From the NCBI RefSeq assembly GCF_030546745.1, contig NZ_JAUOPD010000003.1, positions 124,001-188,000 on the forward strand: a stretch of 64,000 nucleotides of DNA. The letters are read 5' to 3'. This document shows positions 50,531 to 59,949 of this stretch, in pieces. The translations under genes were made by a program, and so were the position numbers. The stretch is from Thalassotalea sp. 1_MG-2023 (GTDB lineage: Bacteria; Pseudomonadota; Gammaproteobacteria; Enterobacterales; Alteromonadaceae). How positions within the stretch are numbered: the stretch's first letter is position 1; each line of letters begins with the position of its first letter. The notes beneath the pieces were generated by a model that was not told the DNA's origin, did not search any database, and saw nothing but the letters and a program-made list of their open reading frames with translations.

Positions 50531-52268
50531 TACGCTAACACAAAAGGTATGCCAGCAACTGGCGTTTATTTACCGCGATGTAGAAGGTGTTGATGATTAC
50601 CAGGCGTTAGCGGATCAACTAATGGCTGAAATGCGTTTTCCAGCAGAGATGCATGCAGTGGAGCCTTATCAGAACTTATGGTCAGAGCAAGATGTGGTTA
50701 TGATCACCTATGGCGATAGTATTATCGACACAGATGAAAAGCCACTGAAAACCTTGCAGGATTTTATTACTGACTATATTGGTAACACAATAAATGGTGT
50801 GCATATTTTACCGTTTTTTCCATTTAGTTCTGATGATGGTTTTTCGGTTATTGATTACTCGTCAGTCAATGAAGCACTTGGTGATTGGCAAGATATTTTA
50901 GCGATTGCAGCGAATAAACGTTTAATGTCTGATCTAGTGATTAATCATTGTTCAAGTAGAAGCTTATGGTTTGAAAATTTCATCAATGGTAAAGGAGTTG
51001 GCCATGATTTCTTTTTTACCGCGTCACCCGATGATGATTTATCTGCAGTCGTCAGACCAAGAACATCACCGCTGTTAAAAGAAGTTGAAACGGCAAACGG
51101 CAAACAATTTTCGTGGTGCACTTTTAGTCATGACCAAGTGGACTTTGATTTTAGAAATCCCGCGGTATTAAGGGTATTTGTCTCGATTATTCGCCAGTAT
51201 CTTGATATGGGCGTTGAAATTTTTCGTTTAGATGCGGTGGCTTTTTTATGGAAAATTGTCGGTAGTAAATCTATTAATTTACCGCAAACCCATGAAGTTG
51301 TTAGGTTGTTACGCACTCTTATTGAACACGCAAAGCCCAACGCCATTGTGATCACCGAAACTAATATTCCTAATACACAAAATTTAACCTATTTTGGAAA
51401 TGCTAATGAAGCCCATGCCATTTATAACTTTTCATTACCGCCTTTATTGTTAAATACGTTAATTACTGGCGATTGTTTATATTTAAAGCGATGGTTAATG
51501 AGTATGCCCCCCGCTCAAAATGGCACAACATATTTTAATTTTATAGCCTCGCATGATGGAATAGGTTTACGACCAGCTGAAGGTCTATTAACCGATCAAG
51601 AGCTAAATGTACTAATAAACACTATGAAACAGTTTGGCGGCAGAATATCTTGGCGAACCAGCGATGAAGGACAACAAAAGGCCTATGAAATAAATATTGC
51701 GCTTTATGATGCGCTGCAAGGCACTAGTGCAGGTCCAGATAAATGGGGAAATGCACGCTTTATCTGTGCACATGCCATTATGCTTGCCCTAGAAGGTATT
51801 CCAGGCATCTATATTCATAGTTTGTTAGCCACGAGAAATGATGAAGAACGGTTAGCGCATACTCATCACAATCGTTCGATTAATCGACATCGTTGGCAGT
51901 ATGAACAGTTAAAGCAGCGTTTGAGTGATAAACAAAGCCATCACCAGCAAATATTTTCTGCGATGACAGAATTAATTCACGTACGTACACAGCAGCCGGC
52001 ATTTCATCCCAATGCAGTACAATTTACGCTGCATCTTGGACTACAATTATTCGGTTTTTGGCGTCAAAGTGTTGATCGCAAACAGAGCATTTTTTGTATT
52101 AGTAATATCACCAGTGAACCACAGCCTTTAATGCTGAGTGAATTGAATTTGGTGATCACAGAGTCTTGGTTTGACTTGATCGCAAAGCAAGAAATACGTG
52201 ATACGTTGGAACGTATTATATTGCAACCATATCAGACCGTATGGCTCAGCAACCAAGCGAATGTATAG
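50514..52268 (+). CDS. GH13_18 sugar phosphorylase, probable glucosylglycerate phosphorylase
   Basis: 584 residues. Alpha-amylase superfamily, sucrose phosphorylase branch: [25 protein letters not shown], catalytic nucleophile Asp240 in [11 protein letters not shown], acid/base Glu282 in ITETNIP, and His347-Asp348 in IASHDGIG. With gpgS, the phosphatase and a glycerate kinase alongside, the substrate is most likely glucosylglycerate, split with phosphate into glucose 1-phosphate and glycerate. Sucrose or glucosylglycerol are the alternatives, but no partners for those are present. AGGGG ribosome binding site inside gpgS. Confidence 0.85.
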   Translation: MVNALDTLTQKVCQQLAFIYRDVEGVDDYQALADQLMAEMRFPAEMHAVEPYQNLWSEQDVVMITYGDSIIDTDEKPLKTLQDFITDYIGNTINGVHILPFFPFSSDDGFSVIDYSSVNEALGDWQDILAIAANKRLMSDLVINHCSSRSLWFENFINGKGVGHDFFFTASPDDDLSAVVRPRTSPLLKEVETANGKQFSWCTFSHDQVDFDFRNPAVLRVFVSIIRQYLDMGVEIFRLDAVAFLWKIVGSKSINLPQTHEVVRLLRTLIEHAKPNAIVITETNIPNTQNLTYFGNANEAHAIYNFSLPPLLLNTLITGDCLYLKRWLMSMPPAQNGTTYFNFIASHDGIGLRPAEGLLTDQELNVLINTMKQFGGRISWRTSDEGQQKAYEINIALYDALQGTSAGPDKWGNARFICAHAIMLALEGIPGIYIHSLLATRNDEERLAHTHHNRSINRHRWQYEQLKQRLSDKQSHHQQIFSAMTELIHVRTQQPAFHPNAVQFTLHLGLQLFGFWRQSVDRKQSIFCISNITSEPQPLMLSELNLVITESWFDLIAKQEIRDTLERIILQPYQTVWLSNQANV

Positions 52269-52304
52269 CGCGTGTTAGTTTGACTAAATGTTACCGTTCA
52301 TTGC

Positions 52305-53294
52305 TTAGTCTAGTGTTGTTATTGAAACAGACCATTGCTGATAAACACCATCACTGGTAATTGAGGCGATAGTATTTGGGTTGATCATTTCAATGGCTAA
52401 TACTGACGAGCGAAAGCGCTGTTCATGTTTATATGCCTGCCATTGCGCAATTAACTCACCGTCTGATACTCGCCAAAGTTGAATCACCTGTTTAGGTGAA
52501 GCGGATAAGAGCCATTTGTTATGATTAATTATTTGACTATCATTGAATTCAATAAACTTAACATGGCTACCTAATTCTGCTTGCGGCTGTGTGTTACCGG
52601 TACGCCAAAAATAGCGATCTTTTATCGCATCTAAGGTAAAGGCAATTTTGCCTGTAGGTGATAACGCCACATGATTGACGCGCGATTGATGATGATAAGA
52701 TTCAAGTAACTCTCCGGTTTGAATACTCCATAAATTAGCGCGTTTATCGCTTGAACCGGTCAATGCTTTCGTACCGTCATCAGAGGCAGCTACCGTATTA
52801 ATATCGAGACGGTGCAGTTTAAAGGTGTTAATGACATCGCTATGCACAGACACAACACTTGCTTGCCCGCTACGAAAAGCAAAGATGAGTGTGTTTTCAT
52901 TGTTGGTCATGGCAATGTCATTGATAATATTATCACCAGCTGACCAAACTCTTATAAGTCGACCTGTTGCGAGGTTATATAAATGCACATTAACGCGATT
53001 TGATGTATAAAAATATCGTTTAGTATGCGAGATGCCAACTAACTCAATTAATTTGGCATCAAGCCCTTGTAGGCAATAGTTTTGTTGATTCTTTATATTA
53101 TCCCAAATACAAACTTGTTCATTATCACTGAGGATGCTTAACGTACCGTCACTGCTGATATCGGCAGCTTTTAAAACCGCCTCACTATAATGTTGTGTAA
53201 CCATCGCTGCAGATGTGTAGACGGGCTGATCTGTACAAGCATTAAGCGTAAGACAAAACAATAAGATTAAAAATTTACGCATGACCAAGGACAT
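52305..53294 (-). CDS. WD40-like beta-propeller lipoprotein
   Basis: 330 residues from the ATG at 53294, which overlaps the preceding stop (TAATG); a start at 53282 is equally possible. Lipobox LTLNAC near residue 20 marks it as a lipoprotein. The rest is built of WD40-type blades (KALTGSSDKRANLWSIQTGE, VIQLWRVSDGELIAQW) and would fold into a propeller facing the periplasm or cell exterior. Co-transcribed with the methyltransferase gene upstream. Function unknown. Confidence 0.75.
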   Translation of the reverse strand: MSLVMRKFLILLFCLTLNACTDQPVYTSAAMVTQHYSEAVLKAADISSDGTLSILSDNEQVCIWDNIKNQQNYCLQGLDAKLIELVGISHTKRYFYTSNRVNVHLYNLATGRLIRVWSAGDNIINDIAMTNNENTLIFAFRSGQASVVSVHSDVINTFKLHRLDINTVAASDDGTKALTGSSDKRANLWSIQTGELLESYHHQSRVNHVALSPTGKIAFTLDAIKDRYFWRTGNTQPQAELGSHVKFIEFNDSQIINHNKWLLSASPKQVIQLWRVSDGELIAQWQAYKHEQRFRSSVLAIEMINPNTIASITSDGVYQQWSVSITTLD

Positions 53295-53755
53295 TAAATC
53301 CAACGTCTAACTTGCTGGCAATAATCAAGGTAAGGCTGGCCAAATAGTTGCTCTAATGCTCGTTCTTCTGGCGTAATTTGAAACTGTTCTAAATATAAAA
53401 CAAAAAGCACAACAAAGCCTATCAGTATTGGGTTAGCCGTATAAAAGCATAAAGCCATCAACCAACAACTGAATCCTAAGTACATCGGGTTACGTGTAAC
53501 GCGATAAATACCAGAATCGACAAGTGTCGCACTTGATTGGGGTTTTGTTGGGTCAACAGTGGTGTTTGCTTTTTTGAAAGCGACAACTCCAGCCACGATA
53601 ACAAAAAGTCCTGCGAACAAAAAGACGAGGGTCATAATGATGGTTAACTGAGAAGACAATATTATCGGTGTTGAAATATCTTTACTGAGCCACATAATTA
53701 CGGCAAAAAAACACATAAGTAACAGGGGAGGAATTTTTAATTCGAGAAACTTCAT
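53294..53755 (-). CDS. Isoprenylcysteine carboxyl methyltransferase-like membrane protein
   Basis: 153 residues from the ATG at 53755, which begins MKFLELKIPP as relatives do; frames upstream (53812) would add 19. Four to five membrane helices. Conserved SAM-binding region GIYRVTRNPMYLG and C-terminal EERALEQLFGQPYLDYCQQV, as in the ICMT/PEMT family. The methyl acceptor in bacteria is usually unknown. Its stop overlaps the next gene. Confidence 0.82.
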   Translation of the reverse strand: MKFLELKIPPLLLMCFFAVIMWLSKDISTPIILSSQLTIIMTLVFLFAGLFVIVAGVVAFKKANTTVDPTKPQSSATLVDSGIYRVTRNPMYLGFSCWLMALCFYTANPILIGFVVLFVLYLEQFQITPEERALEQLFGQPYLDYCQQVRRWI

Positions 53756-54016
53756 GGAAGTAATAGCCTTAACGCTTTGTATTTTATGATTAACAGTCAT
53801 AAGGCTAAGCATACTTAATTTTTAGTATAAAGTTTAGTAATTGTAAGGTTAAACTTTGTTTAGCGATATTGGCAGACCATAAGGCATAAAACATATGTTT
53901 TCAATCTTCAAGATGTCCAGCACGAACACCGAGTGGTGGTGCTCACTAAACTACTTGGTTTTGTTTTATTCATCGTTGCCTTTAATTTGTTGTATTCTGC
54001 GGTAATAGATTACTAA

Positions 54017-54922
54017 TTAAAGTAAATAAATATTTTTACCTCGCTTTACAATGTAATTATTTAAGAGCTTCGCATCAACTAAGTCTGGTATGATTCGCCA
54101 AACGACCATGTAATAAAGAGCATCATTTCTTGGCAATTGAAGATTATAAGCATCCGCTAAAATAAACAGGGCTAACGCTAACTGCTTTTTGTTTATTATT
54201 GCTAGTTGATTATCGGCAATTGTTGATAACAGATAGGTTTGTAATATAGATTTTAGTGCGACGTAACCATATTGTTTTTTTGCAAGATCTTTTATCGCTG
54301 CAGTATAAAACGCTTTTTCGTTTATCGTCCGCTCGAATTGTGTGTCTGTAGAAAATTGAAGATCTAGAATCTTATACGCGGTTTTGATTAGTGTGCCAGT
54401 GATAGCGGCTAAGTTTTCGGCTTGTTCACTGCTAATGCTACTTTCGCGTTTGTCGATTGTTTTAATATCAACATCATTATTATGCCTTACTTTAGCAGGA
54501 ATAATTGATAGTAGTTGGTTACGTAATTGAAAATATTGATGGAAAGTAGAACTATTACATTGGGGAGAAATTGTTTGTAGTTTTCGGTCAATTGCTATTT
54601 TTACTGGGTGTTTGTTGTCGATTGTTACCGCACCACGTAAATAATGCAGCAATGTAATAGACATAGGATTATTACATATTTCTTGCTCTGTAAACGCAGT
54701 TACGTGTGAGTTTGCAATTTCAAGTAAAGATGGACTTTGATGTATGGGGTACAGCTTTGCTATACGATAAACATTTGAATAATGATCTTTGTTGGATTCT
54801 ACTATTAATTTAGGTATATGCGAATTGTTTGTATATTCAAAAGACGTAAATATATTATTTGCATAACAGGGAGTTGTTAATGCTACTAGATACAATGTTA
54901 CTGATAATAGTTCTTTAATCAT
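54017..54922 (-). CDS. Exported protein of unknown function
   Basis: 301 residues with a signal peptide ending near PCYAN (about residue 21). Mostly helical by composition, with two Cys (in EQEICNN and SPQCNSS) that may pair. I recognise no domain. It is isolated: 200 bases upstream of the methyltransferase unit, and 400 bases downstream of the tRNA-His repeats. The codon use looks like its neighbours, so it is probably native. Confidence 0.6.
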   Translation of the reverse strand: MIKELLSVTLYLVALTTPCYANNIFTSFEYTNNSHIPKLIVESNKDHYSNVYRIAKLYPIHQSPSLLEIANSHVTAFTEQEICNNPMSITLLHYLRGAVTIDNKHPVKIAIDRKLQTISPQCNSSTFHQYFQLRNQLLSIIPAKVRHNNDVDIKTIDKRESSISSEQAENLAAITGTLIKTAYKILDLQFSTDTQFERTINEKAFYTAAIKDLAKKQYGYVALKSILQTYLLSTIADNQLAIINKKQLALALFILADAYNLQLPRNDALYYMVVWRIIPDLVDAKLLNNYIVKRGKNIYLL

Positions 54923-55118
54923 AAGCGTTCCCTGCTGTTATTTTTTGATTACTTTTTCACTATATATTGTTTGAAAAGTGATTTCTACGAAAAAAATAGT
55001 AGGTTTATTAAAAACGTTAACGTTGAGGGTATTTGTACGTGATTGAGACTATTGTTCGCTATTATTGAATGGTGGTTAGATTCTAAGGAAATATAGAGAA
55101 TAGAGTATGTAGAAAAAG

Positions 55119-55325
55119 TGGAATGGCATATGGGAGTTGAACGCGCGGGAACTATAATAACGGAATCACCCTGTGATGACGTACCTACAGGCAAAGGAAT
55201 ATTGAGGAATAAGAGAAAAAAGTGGGGTGGCATATGGGAGTTGAACGCGCGGGAATTATAATAACGGAATCACTCTGTGATGACGTACCTACAGGCAAAG
55301 GAATATTGAGGAATGAGAGAAAAAG
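55119..55325 (-). repeat. Two tandem ~103-bp repeats derived from the tRNA-His 3' half
   Basis: Unit A is 55223-55325 and unit B 55119-55222; they differ at about five positions and one base of length. Each begins, like the true tRNA 3' end at 55326, with the acceptor and T-loop segment (TGGGGTGGCATATGGGA, then TTGAAC), one base off in 24, then departs from the tRNA apart from GGAATCAC. The rest holds a small ATCAC/GTGAT hairpin. T-stem pairing is lost, so the copies are not tRNAs. A weaker third copy of the spacer follows at 55084-55118. See the findings. Confidence 0.85.
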
Positions 55326-55402
55326 TGGGGTGGCATATGGGACTTGAACCCACGACAACTGGAATCACAATCCAGGGCTCTACCAACTGAGCTAATGCCA
55401 CC
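55326..55402 (-). tRNA. tRNA-His(GTG), CCA encoded
   Basis: 77 bases on the minus strand: GGTGGCATTAGCTCAGTTGG at the 5' end including the extra G-1, anticodon loop TTGTGAT (anticodon at 55366-55368) and an encoded CCA end at 55326-55328. It aligns closely to E. coli tRNA-His. Its downstream side carries two degenerate copies of its own 3' half. Confidence 0.96.
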
Positions 55403-55449
55403 ACAGAACTTGATAACCACAAAGGATTTGCGTTTATCGAAGTGCGCGA

Positions 55450-55478
55450 ATTCTATAGCACCTCGTAAACGCTGACAA
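55450..55478 (-). promoter_or_regulatory. tRNA-His promoter
   Basis: On the minus strand TTGTCA and TAGAAT are separated by 17 bases, followed by the GC-rich stretch TCGCGC, a discriminator typical of stringently controlled stable RNA genes. Confidence 0.65.
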
Positions 55479-55548
55479 GCCCAAATAAGAAAATATTCAA
55501 AAATTTGTTAGAATCTAAACAAAGTTGAGTAAAAAAAGTCACGATGAT

Positions 55549-56085
55549 ATGTCATTAGAAAAACTTGTCGAACAATTGAAGCAGCAAGAAAAAGGCTATC
55601 CGCCTGTCGAATCTTGGGATCCCGTATACTGTGGAGAAATGGATCTGATCATAAAAGCGAATGGTGATTGGTATTATGGTGGCACCATTTTTAAACGTAT
55701 GTCGTTGGTGAAACTGTTAGCTTCAGTATTAAAAAAAGAAACCAATGAATACTTTCTGGTGACGCCAGTAGAAAAAATAAAGATCCAAGTTGAAAAACAT
55801 CCATTAATCATAACCCAATGGCGATGGCTTGATGAACAACGTACCACAATGCAGTTAACCACAAATGTTGACGATGAATTTATTTTAGATGCTGAGCATC
55901 CGGTAAGTTTGGAAGCCGACGGTGGCTTATCTGTCATTGTAAGACGTAATCTAACTGCCGTCATCCATCGTAATGTTTACTACCAATGGGTTGAACTAGC
56001 TAAAGAAACTGAGGTTAACGGGAAAACAGCAATGACGTTTAATAGTACTGATCAATGCATTAACCTCGGTTTTATCACAGAATAA
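55549..56085 (+). CDS. DUF1285 family protein
   Basis: 178 residues from the ATG at 55549; an in-frame TTG at 55525 would add eight and neither start has a good ribosome binding site. The family core is visible (PPVESWDPVYCGEMDLIIK, DGTWYYQGTPI-like GDWYYGGTIFKRM, YFLVTPVEKIKIQVE). Soluble, function unknown. It is divergent from tRNA-His and convergent with the acyltransferase gene, whose end is 14 bases away. Confidence 0.85.
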   Translation: MSLEKLVEQLKQQEKGYPPVESWDPVYCGEMDLIIKANGDWYYGGTIFKRMSLVKLLASVLKKETNEYFLVTPVEKIKIQVEKHPLIITQWRWLDEQRTTMQLTTNVDDEFILDAEHPVSLEADGGLSVIVRRNLTAVIHRNVYYQWVELAKETEVNGKTAMTFNSTDQCINLGFITE

Positions 56086-56099
56086 ACTCTTTGTTATGC

Positions 56100-57326
56100 T
56101 TATGCTTTTACCTTTGAATTAGCGGTTAATTGCAAAACACGGGGCTTTTTTCTGCCATTAAGAACCCTGCCAATAATGGTTGAACGTACAAAAAGTTCAT
56201 ATAGGGTTAACGACAACACCACGGTTATTGTACAAATACCGAATAACTTGAACGACCAATGAGAATCAATTTCTGCAAAAGCAATTTGTAGCCAAATCAC
56301 GATAGGTAAATGGATTAGATAAAGCCAATAAGAAGCGTCAGCAAGATAACGTATTACATGATTTAAACGGTTGAAGGAGCGAAAACATAATCCGATAAAT
56401 AGTGATACTAGTGTCCACATCATTAACGCATAATTCAAAACAAATACAATTTTAAGCAAATGATAATGAGGGTGGCCTAGTTGCGACTGAAAACTTGTTA
56501 ATATCACGGTTAACACTGTAGCCGACAAGCATATGATTATTTTGCTCCAGGTAATTTTTGCGAAATATTGTATTTGTTGCTTTTGACGATTCATTAACCA
56601 ACCAAAACTAAAAAAGCCTGTATAAACAAAAAGCACAGGTAGATTGGGTATTAAACTTTTATCAGGTGTGTCCATTCCCCAGTGTGACATAAACCATAAG
56701 CAACTTCCGATTGGCAACACAACCAAAAATGGTGCAAAAGAGGATCGGCAAAGCCAAGTTACTAAGCAATCCATACTTGCTGATAATGTATGTTTCACCT
56801 TGTCATTTAACGACACCATACTGCAAACAAAAAGTGTAAGGGCGGGTATGAGTAACAGGTAATATAAGAACCATAAATGTGTTCCTACCAGAAAACCGCC
56901 TGGGAGATCTTTTAAACTAGCCAACCCCTGTGTTAATGCGTTAGCAATATCTGTATCACCACGCATGCTTTCTGCTCCCATAATCCAACCTGACACTAGC
57001 ATTGGCCGTAAGATAAACCAGCCGATAAGCAATGGCAGACCTATTCTCATAATTCTTGTTGATATAAAAGTTCTTATTCCTTTTTTTTGTAATGTCATGT
57101 GGCTAAAAAAGCCGGCAATTAGAAAGAAAAGTTCCATGCGAAAAGAATGACTTATCATCACAAATATCGCGACGATATTGCTTGTAGAAATATCCATTAC
57201 TGCCCACCCTATAAACATGGGCATAAATGAAAGGCTTGCATGAAACACAATACCGAGTAGTAAAGCTAATGCTCGCGCTGCGTCTAGGTAGTCGAGTCTA
57301 TTCGACGTTTGTGATGAACTGGCCAT
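56100..57326 (-). CDS. Acyltransferase family 3 membrane protein
   Basis: 408 residues from the ATG at 57326, with GGGTAACG upstream. It opens with the family signature NRLDYLDAARALALLLGIVFHASL (split at residues 8-31), including the catalytic His in VFHA, and has about ten membrane helices. Such proteins O-acylate sugars or lipids at the cell surface, or, when isolated as here, are of unknown substrate. The CIA30 gene ends 34 bases upstream, so they are likely co-transcribed. Confidence 0.86.
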   Translation of the reverse strand: MASSSQTSNRLDYLDAARALALLLGIVFHASLSFMPMFIGWAVMDISTSNIVAIFVMISHSFRMELFFLIAGFFSHMTLQKKGIRTFISTRIMRIGLPLLIGWFILRPMLVSGWIMGAESMRGDTDIANALTQGLASLKDLPGGFLVGTHLWFLYYLLLIPALTLFVCSMVSLNDKVKHTLSASMDCLVTWLCRSSFAPFLVVLPIGSCLWFMSHWGMDTPDKSLIPNLPVLFVYTGFFSFGWLMNRQKQQIQYFAKITWSKIIICLSATVLTVILTSFQSQLGHPHYHLLKIVFVLNYALMMWTLVSLFIGLCFRSFNRLNHVIRYLADASYWLYLIHLPIVIWLQIAFAEIDSHWSFKLFGICTITVVLSLTLYELFVRSTIIGRVLNGRKKPRVLQLTANSKVKA

Positions 57327-57360
57327 CGTCGTTACCCTTTTCGTATGTTGTGGTGAGGTA

Positions 57361-57963
57361 TTAATAAAAACTGACTTCGCGAATTTGATAATCGAAAGAA
57401 GATTTTTGCATGGCATAAGCGACAATACTTAAGCTATTAATTGTTTTAGTATTCAACGGAGTTTGTTCTGACCAAGCTCTTTTCATGGTGCTAAAAGGTA
57501 ACTTCACTTCGTGAAATTTTTCATCAGCGATTAACATTACGGGTGCCGCATGATAATCAAAATTGGTAACTTCTGTACTATTTGCAGAGACCGATAAGTT
57601 ACCTTTTCGGACTTTTATTAATAACGTTATACCTTCATATTGGCTCAAGTCTTTTGGCAAACCTTGCGCATCGAGTAATAATACTGAACTTGCCCAGCCA
57701 GGCTGGCCCCTAGGAGGTATGATTTCACCTGATTGATGCATACTGCCGTTAGAAATCGTTAAGGTTGTATTTGTTTTACCACCTGCGGTAGTGTCGTTAA
57801 TAAATTGTCTAGGTAACCCTAGACTGTTATTGGTTTGATGACTGAAGTCATCGACAAGCTTTCCTAAAGTACTACTATTTGCTACGCCTGAATACAGCAT
57901 CATTGTGCTAAACATAGATGAGGTAATTATCACGCCTAATATTTGAGTAAATTTTTTCATCAT
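57361..57963 (-). CDS. Exported CIA30-domain (galactose-binding-like) protein
   Basis: 200 residues with a signal peptide (to about residue 30, GVANSS). The body matches the CIA30/NDUFAF1-like jelly roll: LVDDFSHQT near the start, then GWASSVLLLDAQGLPKDLSQYEGI, ITLLIKVRKGNLSV and HEVKLPFSTMKRAW. In mitochondria the family helps complex I assembly; the bacterial exported forms bind carbohydrates or are uncharacterised. First gene of a pair with the acyltransferase, divergent from the sigma factor gene. Confidence 0.8.
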   Translation of the reverse strand: MMKKFTQILGVIITSSMFSTMMLYSGVANSSTLGKLVDDFSHQTNNSLGLPRQFINDTTAGGKTNTTLTISNGSMHQSGEIIPPRGQPGWASSVLLLDAQGLPKDLSQYEGITLLIKVRKGNLSVSANSTEVTNFDYHAAPVMLIADEKFHEVKLPFSTMKRAWSEQTPLNTKTINSLSIVAYAMQKSSFDYQIREVSFY

Positions 57964-58160
57964 TTTTCCTATATATTGTAAAATTAACTGTGGAGGTCAT
58001 GAGTAGTGTTCGCTTCATCACCTTCTTGTGGAATAAGTACCAAGTGTCGAGAAAAGGTGACAAAGAAATCGTATTTATTGTAGAAGCAGTAAAAAAATGA
58101 TTTTTTTGTCACTTTTATTATTTCTAAGGCACTTACTTGGTATTAAAACGGGAAGTACAG

Positions 58161-59789
58161 ATGATGAAACTGTTTAAAAAACGAATACCTATTATTAATG
58201 CCACTGACGCACACCTAGTGATGCATTCGTTAGGAGGAGATCGATACGCTTTTTGTGAGATTGTATCTCGTTATCAAAATTTACTTTGCTCTGTTGCATA
58301 TTCAGCAATCGGTGATGTAAAGCAAAGTGAAGATCTTGCTCAAGAAGCCTTCATTGAAGCATGGAAGAAACTTGATACCCTTCGAGACCCTGAAAAGCTC
58401 AAATCGTGGTTGTGTGGTATTTTACGATTTAAAGTTAGCCATTTTCGTCGAAAAGAAGAAAATCAGCCGATCAAACATGCCAGCGAACTCGATGAATACA
58501 GTGATCAAACGAAAATAAATACTGAACTAGATAATTCCATGATAGACGAGCAAGAGCAGGCATTGCTTTGGAGAACGCTTAATACCATGGACGAAACTTA
58601 TCGTGAACCATTGGTGTTATTTTATCGTGAACAACAATCCATTGAACGTGTTGCGCGTGAACTCGACTTATCTGAAAGCACCGTTAAGCAGCGACTTTCT
58701 AGAGGGCGCAAGTTGTTAAAAACTGCCATGAGTACTTTTGTTGAAGACGCACTCGAGAAAAGTAAACCAGGGGTTGCTTTTACTTCGACTATTTTTACGA
58801 TTATTAGTGGGTTAGCACCACCAGCGAAAACTGCCGCTTTTAGTGCAAGTGCCTTTAAAACGGGAAGCTTTTTTAAGCTTTCTTCAGTATTAACTTTTTT
58901 AGCAGTTTTTTCAGGTTTTATTAGTTCATATTTTGGGGTTCGAGCAGGGCTTGATCAATCTCGAACTGTGAATGAACGTCGTTTAGTGATCAAATCTGTT
59001 GTGCTCTTTTTTACCGTTGCTTTTTTGTTTGTCGTGGCGATGTTAGGGCTAAAACATTATGTTTATGCAAATCAAGAAAGTGCTAAAATGATGGCTATCC
59101 TCGCACAGCTTGTGGTTCTTGCATTTGTTGCATGCTATTTGTATCTCGCTATAGCGATGGTTGTAGCACAGAAAACCCTACGTCAACATGAGCGGTTATT
59201 TCATCCTGAGGCTTTTCTACATGAAAGTGACCAAACATCATCGAAGCAGCGTGAATATATCAGTAAGTTATCACTATTTGGCATACCTTTGGTGCATATT
59301 CAATTTAGTATTCCAGAGCAAAATGATAAAGCGGCGTTTGGTTGGATAGCCGGTGGAAGTTATGCAAGAGGGTTATTATTTGCATGGGGAGGGGTTGCCA
59401 TAGCGCCAATTAGCGTCGGTATTATTTCTGTTGGTGTTTTGAGCATAGGGGCTATTGGGGTGGGTTTGTTTAGCATGGGTACTGTAGCAATAGGATTCAT
59501 TGCTTTTGGTGCATCTGCAATTGGATTCAAAGCCTATTCATCATTGTCTTCTTTAGGTTGGGAAAGCGCATTAAGTGGCGGTTTTTCAATTGCTAAAGAA
59601 GGTGCTATAGGGGCAATAGCCTTTGCTGAGCAGGCAAATACAGAATTTGCTGCAGATATTGTTAAACTGCAATTATTTGAAGAACATTTTCATTGGGCAT
59701 TAGCGATATTAGCTTTTATGGTCATAGTACCTGCAATGTATTATGCTCAGCAGGTGAGAAAACGTATGAAAGCGACTAAACACGATTAA
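58161..59789 (+). CDS. ECF-type sigma factor fused to a membrane domain
   Basis: 542 residues from the tandem ATG at 58161 (GGGAAG upstream). Residues ~20-200 are a sigma-70 ECF factor: region 2 with LLCSVAYSAIGDVKQSEDLAQEAF and region 4 with YREPLVLFYREQQSIERVARELDLSESTVKQRLSRGRKLL (each split here). From ~250 there are several membrane helices, and at ~395-460 a Gly-rich repeat in steps of five (ISVGIISVGVLSIGAIGVG). The tail ends in another helix and KRMKATKHD. It may act as a built-in anti-sigma anchor. Divergent from the CIA30-acyltransferase genes, which are likely targets. Confidence 0.83.
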   Translation: MMKLFKKRIPIINATDAHLVMHSLGGDRYAFCEIVSRYQNLLCSVAYSAIGDVKQSEDLAQEAFIEAWKKLDTLRDPEKLKSWLCGILRFKVSHFRRKEENQPIKHASELDEYSDQTKINTELDNSMIDEQEQALLWRTLNTMDETYREPLVLFYREQQSIERVARELDLSESTVKQRLSRGRKLLKTAMSTFVEDALEKSKPGVAFTSTIFTIISGLAPPAKTAAFSASAFKTGSFFKLSSVLTFLAVFSGFISSYFGVRAGLDQSRTVNERRLVIKSVVLFFTVAFLFVVAMLGLKHYVYANQESAKMMAILAQLVVLAFVACYLYLAIAMVVAQKTLRQHERLFHPEAFLHESDQTSSKQREYISKLSLFGIPLVHIQFSIPEQNDKAAFGWIAGGSYARGLLFAWGGVAIAPISVGIISVGVLSIGAIGVGLFSMGTVAIGFIAFGASAIGFKAYSSLSSLGWESALSGGFSIAKEGAIGAIAFAEQANTEFAADIVKLQLFEEHFHWALAILAFMVIVPAMYYAQQVRKRMKATKHD

Positions 59790-59949
59790 CTATATGATCT
59801 ATAATAAGGTGTTAACTCCCTAACTATACCAACTAAATGTAGCTTAGTGGCTATGTTCGTATCTGCTAAGTCATGGGGAAATATGTAATATACGAGTATT
59901 TAATAAACCTATGCTATTTTGTTAAGCGCAGTACTGAGAGCAAATTTTT

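Noticed and set aside
54985-55233. 82-codon minus-strand frame crossing the tRNA-derived repeats
   Set aside because: It starts inside repeat unit A and its composition is that of translated non-coding sequence; no ribosome binding site.
55119-55325. Additional tRNA-His pseudogenes as functional tRNAs
   Set aside because: Only the 3' half is present and the T-stem cannot pair; no D-arm or anticodon arm.
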